Positions 32,288-40,938 of a stretch of DNA of 64,000 nt are shown in pieces (the stretch's first letter is position 1; every line of letters begins with the position of its first letter). Under the pieces are notes generated by a model. It made no database searches, was not told where the DNA came from, and was given only the letters and a program-made list of their open reading frames with translations. The position numbers and the translations under genes are program-made. This DNA comes from Gemmatimonadaceae bacterium (GTDB taxonomy: Bacteria > Gemmatimonadota > Gemmatimonadetes > Gemmatimonadales > Gemmatimonadaceae), in NCBI GenBank assembly GCA_040882285.1, contig JBBEBQ010000019.1, positions 1 to 64,000 of the forward strand, given 5' to 3'.

Positions 32288-33337
32288 ATGGATGCGGTCG
32301 CGCTCGGCACGGCGGGACCGGGACCGGTGTCTGTCTCCCAGATGCTCCTGCTGTGGCGCGCGCGGATTCTCGGCGTGCCGCTGCTGTGGAAGCTGTTCGG
32401 GGCCAACGCGATCATCGTCCTGGGGACCGCGGCCACCGCGATAGCCACGCACGTGGGACAGCCCGGGATGTGGATCGCGCTGAGCGCCGCGCTGCTGGTG
32501 ACGTTCGTCGTGAACGGCGCGTTGGTGTATCTGGCGCTGCGCCCGCTGGCCGCGCTGGAGGAAGCGGCGGGCAGGGTGTCGCGCGGCGAGCGGAACGTGC
32601 GCGTGGCGCGGTCGCCGCTGGCCGACCGGGACATGACGCGCGTCGGCGAGACGATCAACCGGCTGGTCGACCGGCTCACGGCCGACCGCTACCACATGCG
32701 CAAGCTGGCGTCCCAGGTGATAACCGCGGGCGAAGAGGAGCGCGCGCGCATCGCGCGGCGGTTGCAGGACTCCGCGGCGCAGACGCTGGCCGCGCTGTCG
32801 CTCCAGGCCTCGTCGGCGCTGCGCGATTGCACCGACGCGGACCTGAGGAAGCGCCTCGAGCTGATACACGACCTTACGGTCGACGCGCTCGAGGAGATCA
32901 GAGCGCTGGCACAGGCCGTGTATCCCAGAGTGCTGGACGACCTCGGGCTGCCCGCCGCCCTCCAGTGGCTGGCGCGTCGCGCGCGGACGGACCAGGTGGA
33001 GGTTTCCGCACAGCTGGGCGATCCAATCAAACTTTCCCGGGAGGTTGAAGCCGTGCTTTACCAGGTTGCTAGCGAAGGGCTGTCGAACGCGCTTCGCCAC
33101 GGCAAGCCGACGCGCGTCACACTCTCTCTGACTCCCAATGGTGACCGGGTTACGTTACGGGTCATGGACAACGGTGACGGATTCGATACGGGCGGCATCG
33201 CGCACGGGGTGGACGGCTTCGGCCTGTTCACCATGGAGGAGCGCGTATCGCTGGTGGATGGGAGCTTCACCGTGGAGAGCGCGCCCGGCAAGGGCACGCG
33301 CCTGACGGTGACCGTGCCAATGGCCGGGGACGCATGA
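32225..33337 (+). CDS. NarX/LiaS-type sensor kinase with Gln at the phospho-histidine position
   Basis: A 370-residue membrane sensor: two hydrophobic helices (about residues 55-75 and 81-103), a HAMP-like linker (ALRPLAALEEAAGRVSRG), a HisKA_3 dimerisation domain and a HATPase domain with N-box EGLSNALRHG, MDNGDGFD and GFGLFTMEERV. In HisKA_3 the acceptor histidine is normally in a 'RELHDxxxQ' motif; here the sequence is RRLQDSAAQ, with CAG (32765-32767). The ATP-binding residues look intact. Four in-frame ATGs (32225, 32246, 32267, 32288) are possible; the last three have AGAGGA at good spacing, so 32288 (MDAVALG) may be the main start. The stop overlaps the response regulator start (ATGATG). 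Confidence 0.85.
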   Translation: MARGLRPMARGLRPMARGLRPMDAVALGTAGPGPVSVSQMLLLWRARILGVPLLWKLFGANAIIVLGTAATAIATHVGQPGMWIALSAALLVTFVVNGALVYLALRPLAALEEAAGRVSRGERNVRVARSPLADRDMTRVGETINRLVDRLTADRYHMRKLASQVITAGEEERARIARRLQDSAAQTLAALSLQASSALRDCTDADLRKRLELIHDLTVDALEEIRALAQAVYPRVLDDLGLPAALQWLARRARTDQVEVSAQLGDPIKLSREVEAVLYQVASEGLSNALRHGKPTRVTLSLTPNGDRVTLRVMDNGDGFDTGGIAHGVDGFGLFTMEERVSLVDGSFTVESAPGKGTRLTVTVPMAGDA

Positions 33338-34008
33338 TGGACGTCATTCGCGTAGTTCTCGCCGACGATCACATGGTCGTCCGGGCCGGTCTCAAAGCGG
33401 TGCTGTCCGGCGCGCGGGACATCGACGTGGTGGGTGAAGCGTCGAACGGCAAGGAGGCCCTCGCGCTCGCCGACCGGCTGCACCCGCACGTCGTGGTGAT
33501 GGACCTCTCGATGGCCGAGATGGACGGACTGACGGCGACGCGCGAGCTGGTGACGCGGTCCGACCCGCCGAAAGTGCTCGTTCTCACGATGCACGGCGAA
33601 GAGGAGTATCTGGTCCAGGTGCTCGAGGCCGGAGCCTCGGGCTATCTCGTGAAGAACGCGGCGGACCGCGAGCTGGTGGACGCGATTCGCGCCGTTGCGC
33701 GCGGCGACATGTACGTGCAGCCGTCCGCGGGGCGTATTCTCGCGCGCGGGATCAAGAAGGACGAGAAGACGCTCGACGATCGCGCGCGCTTCGAGAAGCT
33801 CACCGAGCGCGAGCGGGACGTGCTACAGCTCGTGGCGCACGGGTACACCGCGCCGGAGATCGGGGAGAAGCTGTTCATCAGCCCGAAGACCGTGGACACG
33901 TACAAGCAGCGCATTGGCGAGAAACTCGGGCTGACGCACCGGTCGGACTACGTGCAGTTCGCGCTCAAGCTCGGGCTGCTGAAGTTTCAGGCCGGCGCGA
34001 CCTCGTAG
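33334..34008 (+). CDS. NarL/FixJ-family response regulator
   Basis: A 224-residue regulator with a receiver domain (acidic pair LADDH, phospho-acceptor aspartate in VVVMDLSMAEMDG, lysine in GYLVKNAAD) and a LuxR-type HTH (LTERERDVLQLVAHG then FISPKTVDTYKQRI). The linker between them is charged. It overlaps the kinase stop at ATGATG, so ATG 33334 or 33337 may be used. Because its partner lacks the acceptor histidine, the regulator might be phosphorylated by another kinase or by small phosphodonors. Its end overlaps the convergent PAS kinase gene by 22 bases. Confidence 0.93.
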   Translation: MMDVIRVVLADDHMVVRAGLKAVLSGARDIDVVGEASNGKEALALADRLHPHVVVMDLSMAEMDGLTATRELVTRSDPPKVLVLTMHGEEEYLVQVLEAGASGYLVKNAADRELVDAIRAVARGDMYVQPSAGRILARGIKKDEKTLDDRARFEKLTERERDVLQLVAHGYTAPEIGEKLFISPKTVDTYKQRIGEKLGLTHRSDYVQFALKLGLLKFQAGATS

Positions 34009-35180
34009 ATCGGCAGACTGAAGCGAAACACGCTGCCGCCCTCCGGGCCCGACGCCGCCCACAGCCGTCCGCCGTGAGCCTCCACGATGCCTTTCGCGAT
34101 GACGAGCCCGAGCCCGGAGCCGCCGCTGGTCTGACGCTTCGCCTGCCAGCGCCTGTCGGCGAGGCTGTCCATCTGCTCGCGCGGTAGCCCCGGCCCCGTG
34201 TCGCTCACGGCCACCACGAGCTCCGCGGGCTCCCGCTCGACCGAGATCGTGACGGTGCCGCCCGGCGGCGTGAACTTGATCGCGTTGCCGGCGATGTTCG
34301 AGATCACCTGATGAATCCGGCTCGCGTCCACGCTCACAAGCGGCAGCTCGGGGCTGGGCTCGCGGCGTAGCGCTACGGACTTCTCTTCGGCGATCGGCGA
34401 CAGGACCTCGGTGGCCGCGTCGATGATCTCTTCCAGGTCCTCCGGGGCCGCGTGAATGCGGAGCGACCCGGCTTCGATGTGCGACACGTCCAGCAGATCC
34501 TGAATCAGCCGGTCGGCCTGCTCGGCCGCGCGCCGGATTATCTCCGCCGAATCGTACACCTGGTCGCCACCGTCTCGCTCCGCATCGTTGCGCGCAGATC
34601 GCACGAGCGCGGCGGCGAGCATCTTGATCGCGTTCACCGGATTTCTGAGATCGTGCGACACGACGGCGATCGTCTGGTCGCGCGCGAGGACGGCCTGCTT
34701 CGCCTCGTCGTACAGCGCCTGCAGCAGGTCCGCGGCGCGCCGCTGCTCCGATACGTCCCGCAGCACGACGTTGTACACGACGGAGCCGGCGATGGTGTGC
34801 TTGGAGATCGACGCTTCAGCGGGGAACTCCTCGCCATTCTTTCGCAGTCCCGAGATGGAGCGCCGATGCGCCATACGCCGCGCGCGATCGTGTCCGGCGC
34901 CGAAATCCCGCACTTGGCCGCGATGGTCGGCGCGATACCGCTCCGGCAGCAGCACGTCCAGTGGCCGGCCGATAGCTTCCGCGGCGGCGTAGCCGAAGAT
35001 CTGCTCGGCCCCTTCGTTGAACAGGATGATCGTCTGCGTTTCGTCGACGGAGATGATCGCGTCGGCCGCGATGCCGACGATCCCCTCGAAGCGCGCCTCC
35101 GCGGCGCGGAGCTCCTGCTCGAGCCTCTCGACCGATGGCGCGGCGCGCCCGCGGGCGGCGCTCCTGTACGTGTCTGTCAC
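33987..35180 (-). CDS. PAS-domain sensor histidine kinase
   Basis: A 397-residue soluble kinase. A coiled-coil N-terminus leads into a PAS domain (GIAADAIISVDETQTIILFN then GRPLDVLLPERYR) and a PAC-like segment with SGLRKNGEEFPAEASI. The HisKA H-box is VSHDLRNPVNAIKML; HATPase motifs are NIAGNAIKFTPPGG, VSDTGPGLPRE and GSGLGLVIAKGIVEAHGG. No membrane segment, so it senses an internal signal, perhaps redox or oxygen through the PAS cavity. No response regulator is on the same strand next to it; the convergent NarL-type regulator overlaps its 3' end and is a possible partner. Confidence 0.92.
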   Translation of the reverse strand: MTDTYRSAARGRAAPSVERLEQELRAAEARFEGIVGIAADAIISVDETQTIILFNEGAEQIFGYAAAEAIGRPLDVLLPERYRADHRGQVRDFGAGHDRARRMAHRRSISGLRKNGEEFPAEASISKHTIAGSVVYNVVLRDVSEQRRAADLLQALYDEAKQAVLARDQTIAVVSHDLRNPVNAIKMLAAALVRSARNDAERDGGDQVYDSAEIIRRAAEQADRLIQDLLDVSHIEAGSLRIHAAPEDLEEIIDAATEVLSPIAEEKSVALRREPSPELPLVSVDASRIHQVISNIAGNAIKFTPPGGTVTISVEREPAELVVAVSDTGPGLPREQMDSLADRRWQAKRQTSGGSGLGLVIAKGIVEAHGGRLWAASGPEGGSVFRFSLPIYEVAPA

Positions 35181-35255
35181 TTCAGAAAGCTGGACACGGG
35201 GCGGCGCCGGCGCGAGGTGTCGGCGCCGATTCGCGCTCGGCCCGGATCCTTCAGC

Positions 35256-36152
35256 CTATTTCCAATCGGCAACGAGGTCCGCCGCCGGATGGTTCGTGAT
35301 GTTCACGCGGCCTCCTCCGTCGCTCGCGCGCATGGTGAAGATGTCGCCGTTGCCGCCCTCGCTCATCGTGAGCGCGATGCGCTGGCCATCCGGAGACCAG
35401 ACGGGCTTGGAAGGAAAGCGTTCATAACCCACCAAAAAAACGGGATTGGCGCCCGGCGTCGGCACGCTGACCGATCGGTAAATGCCGCCGTACGGCCACT
35501 CACCGTACTCGTATACGAGGTTCTTGCTGTCCGGCGCCCACGAGTAGCTGTGAATGCCGCCGACGGACTGGGTGGGAACGCGGATGCGATCGCTGCCGTC
35601 GGGTGCCACGGTGAAGATCCACGACCAGCCGAGCGGGCTGCCGAGGAAGGCGATTCGCTGGCCGTCCGGGGACCAGCGCGGGAGCGAGTCGGCCCACTCG
35701 TTGTCGGTGAGCTGCACGACGTTCGACCCGTCGGCGTTCATCACGAAGATCTTGCTGCGCGTGCCCGTGGTGGCGTACGCGATTCTGCTTCCGTCGGGCG
35801 ACCAGCTCGGCGAGCTCTCCAGGACGTCGTTCGTCGTCAGGCGCTTCACGCCCGACCCGTCGGAGTTCATCATGAAGATCTCGTACGTCGGCGACCCGTT
35901 CACACCCGGGGATCGGTTGCTGATGAACATGATCCTCCGCCCGTCCGGCGACCATTGCGGCGCGAAGTCGACCGCGCCGTTGCGCGTGAGCCGGATCGGA
36001 TCACCGCCGTTGGCGTGCATCGTGTAGATCTCGACGTTGCCGTCCCGATCGCTGGTGAACAGCACGGCCTGACCGCGCTGGACCGGCGCGGTGGGCTCGC
36101 TGACACATGCCGCGACGACGGCAAGTGTGAAGACTGCCGCGAGAATGCGCAC
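35256..36152 (-). CDS. TolB-like WD40/PD40 beta-propeller lipoprotein
   Basis: A 298-residue lipoprotein (lipobox VVAAC) made of about five to six PD40 repeats with the hallmark WSPDGxRIAF: PQWSPDGRRIMFISNR, PSWSPDGSRIAYATTG, PRWSPDGQRIAFLGSP and PVWSPDGQRIALTMSE. Each blade ends with IYTMHANG/IFVMNADGS-type strands. The fold matches the TolB C-terminal propeller but lacks its N-terminal domain. It is probably a periplasmic scaffold or sensor. Such proteins are numerous in soil bacteria of this type. No operon partner. Confidence 0.85.
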   Translation of the reverse strand: MRILAAVFTLAVVAACVSEPTAPVQRGQAVLFTSDRDGNVEIYTMHANGGDPIRLTRNGAVDFAPQWSPDGRRIMFISNRSPGVNGSPTYEIFMMNSDGSGVKRLTTNDVLESSPSWSPDGSRIAYATTGTRSKIFVMNADGSNVVQLTDNEWADSLPRWSPDGQRIAFLGSPLGWSWIFTVAPDGSDRIRVPTQSVGGIHSYSWAPDSKNLVYEYGEWPYGGIYRSVSVPTPGANPVFLVGYERFPSKPVWSPDGQRIALTMSEGGNGDIFTMRASDGGGRVNITNHPAADLVADWK

Positions 36153-36543
36153 GCTCAGCTCGCCGGCGTCTGACTACCGATCGCGATCAGGTGCCCGCTG
36201 TGAAGCAGGGAATCACGAACACGGTGTGGGGTCATGGCGCGCGGGCTGAAGAGTGAGCGGAGCACGATCGTCGCATTGCATACACTATCTGCCCCCGGCG
36301 GGAAGGTGACAATGAGAAATGTCGCCGGGTGGCGGCGGCCTTTTTGGGGGCTAAAGGCGCCGTCCATCAATAACGTGACGCGGCGGGGGAAAATGTGGAA
36401 AACTCCGCCCTTTAGTAAAAGGTGAACAAAACGGCCGATCCCTTGAAATTTCATATGGTTGAATCGCGTCGAGCAGCATATATTCGGCTCCAGTTTTCCC
36501 CAAACCTCTGGCGTTATACACCAGCGGAGAGAGAGTCTTGACC
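36153..36543. promoter_or_regulatory. divergent intergenic region between the propeller lipoprotein and ftsZ
   Basis: 391 bases without a credible gene. It is less GC-rich than its surroundings close to ftsZ (AT-rich stretch about 36410-36490, with TTGAAATTTCATATGG and GCATATATTCGG), so the ftsZ promoter should lie there. GCGGAGAGAGAG just before the ftsZ ATG is the ribosome binding site. I could not fix -35/-10 boxes with correct spacing. Confidence 0.45.
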
Positions 36544-37770
36544 ATGGTATTCGAGTTCGACGAGAGCGAGTCGCAGGCCGCGCGCATGAAAGTGGTCGGC
36601 GTCGGGGGTGGCGGAGGGAACGCCGTCAACCGGATGATCGACGAGCATCTCCAGGGCGTGGAATTCATATCGGTGAACACCGACGCGCAGGCGCTCCTGA
36701 ACTCGAAGTCCGACGTCAAGATCCAGATCGGGAAGAAGCTGACGCGCGGACTCGGCGCCGGCGCCCGTCCCGAGATCGGACGCCAGGCAGTCGAGGAGAG
36801 CAGGGACGACGTCTCCCGCTCGCTGCAGAACGCCGATCTCGTGTTCGTCACCTGCGGCATGGGCGGCGGCACCGGGACCGGTGCCGCGCCGATCGTGTGC
36901 GAGCTCGCCCGCGAGGCGGGATCGCTCACGGTGGGAATCGTGACGCGCCCGTTCCTCTTCGAGGGACGCAAGCGCATGCGGCAGGCCGAGCTCGGCATCG
37001 CCGAGATGCGAAAGTACGTGGACACGATGGTCGTCGTCCCGAACGAGCGGCTGCTCGCGGTGGTCGGCAAGGGGATCCCGTTCCAGGACGCGCTCAAGAA
37101 GGCCGACGAGGTCCTGCTGCACGCCACGCAGGGCATCTCCTCGCTCATCAGCGTCACCGGTCTGGTGAACGTCGACTTCGCCGACGTGCGCACGGTCATG
37201 CAGGAGGGCGGCTCCGCTCTGATGGGCACCGGGATCGGTCGGGGGGACAACCGCGCGACCGAGGCCGCCCAGCAGGCCATCGCCAGTCCGCTGCTCGACA
37301 ACGTCTCCATCGCCGGCGCCACGGGAGTTCTGCTCAACATCACCGGCGGTCCGGACATGACGCTGGGCGAGGTCTATCAGATCAGCGAGATCATCCACGA
37401 CGCGGCCGGGTCGGACGCCGAGATCATCTTCGGAGCGGTCCACGAGCCGGCCATGGGCGGGGAAATTCGCGTAACGGTCATTGCGACCGGCTTCGACAGC
37501 GCTAATAATAGTGCCGTCCCGGGACGGGTCATTTCCCACGGACAGGGGAAGGGCTCGCCCGTCATTCCGTTCCCCGCGCAGCGTCAGGCCGGCATTGCGC
37601 GCGTCACCCGGGGCATTCAACAGGTTGGTACGGGGACAGACGGGTTGCGCCGAGTGACCCAGGCGCCCTCAGCGTCGTCCTTGACGGACAAGCAGCACAA
37701 GCAGGAAGTGCAGGATCAGGATCTCGCCGACATGGAGATCCCGACCTTCATTCGGAGACAAATGGATTGA
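36544..37770 (+). CDS. ftsZ: cell division protein FtsZ
   Basis: A 408-residue tubulin-like GTPase. Near the start, [16 protein letters not shown] is the FtsZ nucleotide entry loop; [12 protein letters not shown] is the tubulin signature; [11 protein letters not shown] and the T7-like segment follow. The C-terminus ends in [13 protein letters not shown], the conserved tail that binds FtsA/ZipA-type partners after a variable linker. It polymerises into the Z ring at mid-cell. ATG 36544 is used; a TTG two codons earlier is also open. The stop overlaps the TTG start of the M23 peptidase gene, and no other dcw genes adjoin it here. Confidence 0.98.
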   Translation: MVFEFDESESQAARMKVVGVGGGGGNAVNRMIDEHLQGVEFISVNTDAQALLNSKSDVKIQIGKKLTRGLGAGARPEIGRQAVEESRDDVSRSLQNADLVFVTCGMGGGTGTGAAPIVCELAREAGSLTVGIVTRPFLFEGRKRMRQAELGIAEMRKYVDTMVVVPNERLLAVVGKGIPFQDALKKADEVLLHATQGISSLISVTGLVNVDFADVRTVMQEGGSALMGTGIGRGDNRATEAAQQAIASPLLDNVSIAGATGVLLNITGGPDMTLGEVYQISEIIHDAAGSDAEIIFGAVHEPAMGGEIRVTVIATGFDSANNSAVPGRVISHGQGKGSPVIPFPAQRQAGIARVTRGIQQVGTGTDGLRRVTQAPSASSLTDKQHKQEVQDQDLADMEIPTFIRRQMD

Positions 37771-38840
37771 GGTTGTCATGGGCGCGCTCCATCGCCTACA
37801 CGGTGGTCGGAGCGCTGGCGATCGGAGCTTTGAGACTTACACCGCCGGTACCTGCTGCAAGGGCCGGCGAACTGCTCTCTGCGCGCGAGATCGACCCGAT
37901 TCGCGTGCTGGACAAGAAGCGCACGACGGTTCCGGTCGCGCCATACGTGTACGACCCCATCGTGAGTCCGGTCCTTGTCGTGGCGTCGAGCGCGGTGATA
38001 GTCGACACGATAGCCGTGACCGGCACCATCAGGTCCAGCCTGTACTCCGCGCTGGACCAGTTCTCCGACGCTCTTCTCCCGAAGGGCCAGCGGCTGCGGC
38101 TGGCGTGGCTCCTCGCCGACATCTACGAGTACCGCGTGGACATGAGCCGGGACCTGCAGGTGGGCGACAAGTTCGGCGTCGTGGTGGAACGCGTGCAGGA
38201 GCCGACCGGTGGCGTGCACGTGAACAAGATCCTCGGCGCGACGATGCAGCTCTCCGGCAAGGAGATCCAGGCGATCCACTTCCGCAGCAACGTCGCCGGC
38301 GGCGAGTGGTTCGACGCCGAAGGCAAGTCGCTGCGCGCCGCGTTCCTCCGCGCGCCGCTCAATTTCCGGCGGATCTCGAGCGTGTTCGGCATGCGCAAGC
38401 ATCCGGTGCTCGGCCGGTGGCGCGCGCACAAAGGCACCGATTACGCCGCGGCGTCGGGTACGCCGGTCCGCGCGATCGGCGACGGCGTCGTGATCTTTGC
38501 CGGCCGCAAGGGCGGGTACGGCAACGTGATCGACATCCGCCATCGCAACGGTTACGTGAGCCGCTATGCCCATCTCCGCGGATTTGCAAACGGCGTGGGC
38601 CGCGGGAAGCGCGTCGGGATCGGGAACACGATCGGCTACGTTGGGATGACCGGCCTCGCGAGCGGGCCGCACCTGCACTTCGAGGTGCTCGTGAGCGGCG
38701 TGCAAAAGAACCCCCGCGTCGCGCTGCAGATGCGCGGCGGGGATCCGATCGGGTCGTCGGAGCGCGGGACGTTTCTGCAGCAGCGGAACAGGGCGCTGGC
38801 GTTCCTGAGAGACTTTTCCTCCGCCAGCACAGGAGAGTAG
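37767..38840 (+). CDS. M23-family murein endopeptidase (LytM)
   Basis: A 357-residue exported protein. A signal anchor ([13 protein letters not shown]) is followed by an OapA/LysM-like middle region ([19 protein letters not shown]) and a C-terminal LytM domain: [14 protein letters not shown] carries the first zinc ligands, RYAHLRGF and [10 protein letters not shown] the remaining ones (HxH). All four metal ligands are present, so it should cut peptidoglycan cross-links. The TTG start overlaps the ftsZ stop (ATTGA), coupling a wall hydrolase to the division ring protein; a role in septum splitting is plausible. The terminator-like palindromic element B lies just downstream. Confidence 0.9.
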   Translation: MRLSWARSIAYTVVGALAIGALRLTPPVPAARAGELLSAREIDPIRVLDKKRTTVPVAPYVYDPIVSPVLVVASSAVIVDTIAVTGTIRSSLYSALDQFSDALLPKGQRLRLAWLLADIYEYRVDMSRDLQVGDKFGVVVERVQEPTGGVHVNKILGATMQLSGKEIQAIHFRSNVAGGEWFDAEGKSLRAAFLRAPLNFRRISSVFGMRKHPVLGRWRAHKGTDYAAASGTPVRAIGDGVVIFAGRKGGYGNVIDIRHRNGYVSRYAHLRGFANGVGRGKRVGIGNTIGYVGMTGLASGPHLHFEVLVSGVQKNPRVALQMRGGDPIGSSERGTFLQQRNRALAFLRDFSSASTGE

Positions 38841-38850
38841 ATCCCGGATT

Positions 38851-39003
38851 GAACGGCGGGGCGCGGTGTGCGTTTCCCGTTCTTCCGTCTTGGGTAAGGC
38901 CGTGAACGGCGGCTGGAACACCGGTTCGATCCCACCGCAGTCTACCTCCTAACGGACGCACGCATTAACGGTTCACGCACTACGCGCTCCGTTTTTTCCT
39001 TCC
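38851..39003. repeat. palindromic intergenic element B (related to element A at 45518)
   Basis: About 150 bases that fold on themselves imperfectly (GGGGCGCG near 38857 faces CGCGCTCC near 38983). The right half shares an ordered series of words with the right half of element A: CGGTTC, CCCACCGCAGTC (38931-38942), an ACGTCC/ACCTCC-like block, AACGG and CACGCAC. It ends with a T6 run (38992-38997), so it may terminate the ftsZ-peptidase transcript. A tRNA was considered because of GGTTCGATCC and rejected. Confidence 0.6.
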
Positions 39004-39077
39004 GTCAGCGTTTCCCCGACAACAGCCCGCCCCAATCTCTGACAGCGGACATCCCGCCGTGGGGGTACTTTTCGCCC

Positions 39078-39434
39078 ATGGATTCCATCCGCCGGTTGGG
39101 TGCGCTTGTCATGAGTGTGCTGGTGCTCCAGCTCTCGCTGGCGGCCGGGCTATCCGCGTGTGACGAGCCCACCGCCATCGCTGAGACGGCGCACGCCGGG
39201 ATGTCGATGCCGGCGGAATCGGAATCCTGCTCCGGCGAGGCCCCCGGAACCGACTGCGCTCCATCCGACCACGGCGCCTGCCAGGCGGTGATGTCGTGCA
39301 TGGTCGCCGTGTTCCAGCCGGCGATGCAGTCGCAGCTGACGGTCGCAGTCACACGCGACGTCGCTCCCACTGATCCGGCTGCGCTGTTTCAGACCCGCAG
39401 CACCGTCCCGGAACTTCCCCCTCCTCGCGCCTAG
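39078..39434 (+). CDS. small secreted Cys/Met/His-rich protein beside copper efflux genes
   Basis: A 118-residue protein with a signal peptide (VMSVLVLQLSLAAGLSAC, which may be a lipobox) and a mature part containing HAGMSMPAESESC, GTDCAPSDHGAC and VMSCMVAVF, that is, six cysteines and many methionines and histidines suited to soft-metal binding. It is 97 bases upstream of the TolC-family gene of the CusCBA set, on the same strand. By context and composition it is a periplasmic copper sensor, chaperone or sponge; no family was recognised. Confidence 0.7.
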   Translation: MDSIRRLGALVMSVLVLQLSLAAGLSACDEPTAIAETAHAGMSMPAESESCSGEAPGTDCAPSDHGACQAVMSCMVAVFQPAMQSQLTVAVTRDVAPTDPAALFQTRSTVPELPPPRA

Positions 39435-39531
39435 GCTCACTCGCATCTAGCAGTGAGCGGCGCCGCGGAATTTCCGCGCGCAGCTGACCCGACATCACGC
39501 TGGTCAACACAGGATCCGGAAGGGAGAGGGT

Positions 39532-40938
39532 TTGTCCATCACATTCAGCAGGAAAGAACGCGTACGCCGCCCGTGCGCCGCACGGCCGTCGATCGGACGG
39601 TGGCTGCTGGCCGCCGGCATGCTCGCGCTCATTGCCATGCCCGCGCGCGCGGCCGCCCAGGAGCACATGCGCCTCGGCGAGCTGTACGAAGCAGCCAGGC
39701 GGTCCAACCCGGGCGTGGCCGCGGCGCGCGCGCGCGCGGACGCGGCCCGATCGCGCGTGTCGAGCGCACGGCTCCCCGCGGATCCGGAGCTGGAGCTGGC
39801 GTTCATGAACCGTGAGCTGCCGGGGCTCGCGCCGATGCCGGGCGTCGGCATGACCCAGCTCAGCGTCATGCAAATGCTCCCGGTCGCGGGCCAGCTCGGC
39901 CTCAAGGGGCGTATCGCACGGTCCCAGGCGACCGCAGCCGCGGAGCTCGCGGGCGAAGCGGAGTGGGAGGTGCGAGCCGCGGTCGCGATGGCGTTCTACG
40001 ACCTGTACGCGGCCGACCGGCAGATCGCGGTGACCCGCGAGTCGCTCCGGCTCCTGGAAGACATTAGGAAGACCGCCGAATCGATGTACCGCGTTGGCGA
40101 GGGCAGGCAGGCCGACGTGCTGCGCGCGCAGGTTCAGATCGCGCGCGAGGCGGAAGACACGCTTCGCATGGTCGCGATGCGCGATGCCATGGCCGCGAGG
40201 ATCGAAGCGCTGCTGGGCGAGCCCGGCGCGGAAGGCGCGGACGGCGGGGACGATCGCGGTCCGCTCCGCATCCGCTCGCCGATCTTGCCGCTGTTCCCGC
40301 GGTCCATTCCGCCGCTCGACTCGCTGCAGCAGCGCGCGCTCGCGGGCCGCAGGATGCTAAAGGCGGGAGAGGCCGAGGTTGCCGCGGGCGCGGCGTCGCT
40401 GCGGCTCGCGAAGCGCGAGATCTGGCCCGACCTGCGGATCGGCGTGGCGTACGCGCAAGGCCCGGCACTCGCCGCGATGGACGAGCCCTCGCGCAGCCAA
40501 CGCATGGGGAGCCTGATGCTCGGCGCGAGCGTGCCGATCTTCGCCCGCGGCCGCCAGCTCGCGATGCGTGAGGAGGCCGCGGCGATGGAGCGGATGGCGC
40601 TGCTCGACCTGGCCGACATGCGCGCGGACACGCGCGCGCGCGTCGCCGCGGCGCACGCGGATCTCCAGCGCGCCCGCAGTCTCCAGCGACTGTACCGCGG
40701 GACCATTCTCCCCCAGGCGAGCGCAACCGTGCAATCCTCGCTCGCCGCGTACCGCGTGGGCAGCGTGGATTTCATGACGCTGCTCGACGCCCAGATGCTG
40801 GTCACCAACTACCGCCGCGATCTCGTCATGCTCGAAGCCGAAGAAGGGAAGGCATGGGCCGAGCTGGAGATGCTGCTGAGCGGCGAGCTTCTCGATCCTG
40901 ATTCGACTGCTCCTACGCAGTCACGCGGAGGCGTGTGA
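39532..40938 (+). CDS. TolC-family outer membrane efflux protein (CusC-like)
   Basis: A 468-residue outer-membrane channel. The signal peptide ends at about residue 43 (PARAAAQ), then two repeated OEP halves of long coiled coil follow, each with the typical NPGVAAARARADAARSRV and LPADPELELAFMNRE-type segments, and later RADTRARVAAAHADLQRA and GSVDFMTLLDAQMLV. TTG 39532 was chosen because GGGAGAGGG stands five bases before it. It would conduct copper from the CusBA pump across the outer membrane. The stop overlaps the ATG of the adaptor gene (TGATG). Confidence 0.9.
   Translation: MSITFSRKERVRRPCAARPSIGRWLLAAGMLALIAMPARAAAQEHMRLGELYEAARRSNPGVAAARARADAARSRVSSARLPADPELELAFMNRELPGLAPMPGVGMTQLSVMQMLPVAGQLGLKGRIARSQATAAAELAGEAEWEVRAAVAMAFYDLYAADRQIAVTRESLRLLEDIRKTAESMYRVGEGRQADVLRAQVQIAREAEDTLRMVAMRDAMAARIEALLGEPGAEGADGGDDRGPLRIRSPILPLFPRSIPPLDSLQQRALAGRRMLKAGEAEVAAGAASLRLAKREIWPDLRIGVAYAQGPALAAMDEPSRSQRMGSLMLGASVPIFARGRQLAMREEAAAMERMALLDLADMRADTRARVAAAHADLQRARSLQRLYRGTILPQASATVQSSLAAYRVGSVDFMTLLDAQMLVTNYRRDLVMLEAEEGKAWAELEMLLSGELLDPDSTAPTQSRGGV

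Noticed and set aside
33987-34008. Overlap of the response regulator and PAS kinase genes as a sequencing error
   Set aside because: Both C-termini are of family length, so a 22-base convergent overlap is acceptable.
38915-38945. Possible tRNA because of GGTTCGATCC in element B
   Set aside because: No acceptor, D or anticodon stems can be drawn around it, and the bases belong to the palindromic element shared with 45518-45665.
39722-39738. CG-alternating run (gcgcgcgcgc) in the TolC-family gene as a regulatory Z-DNA site
   Set aside because: It encodes Ala-Arg codons inside a coiled-coil region and such runs are common at this GC content.
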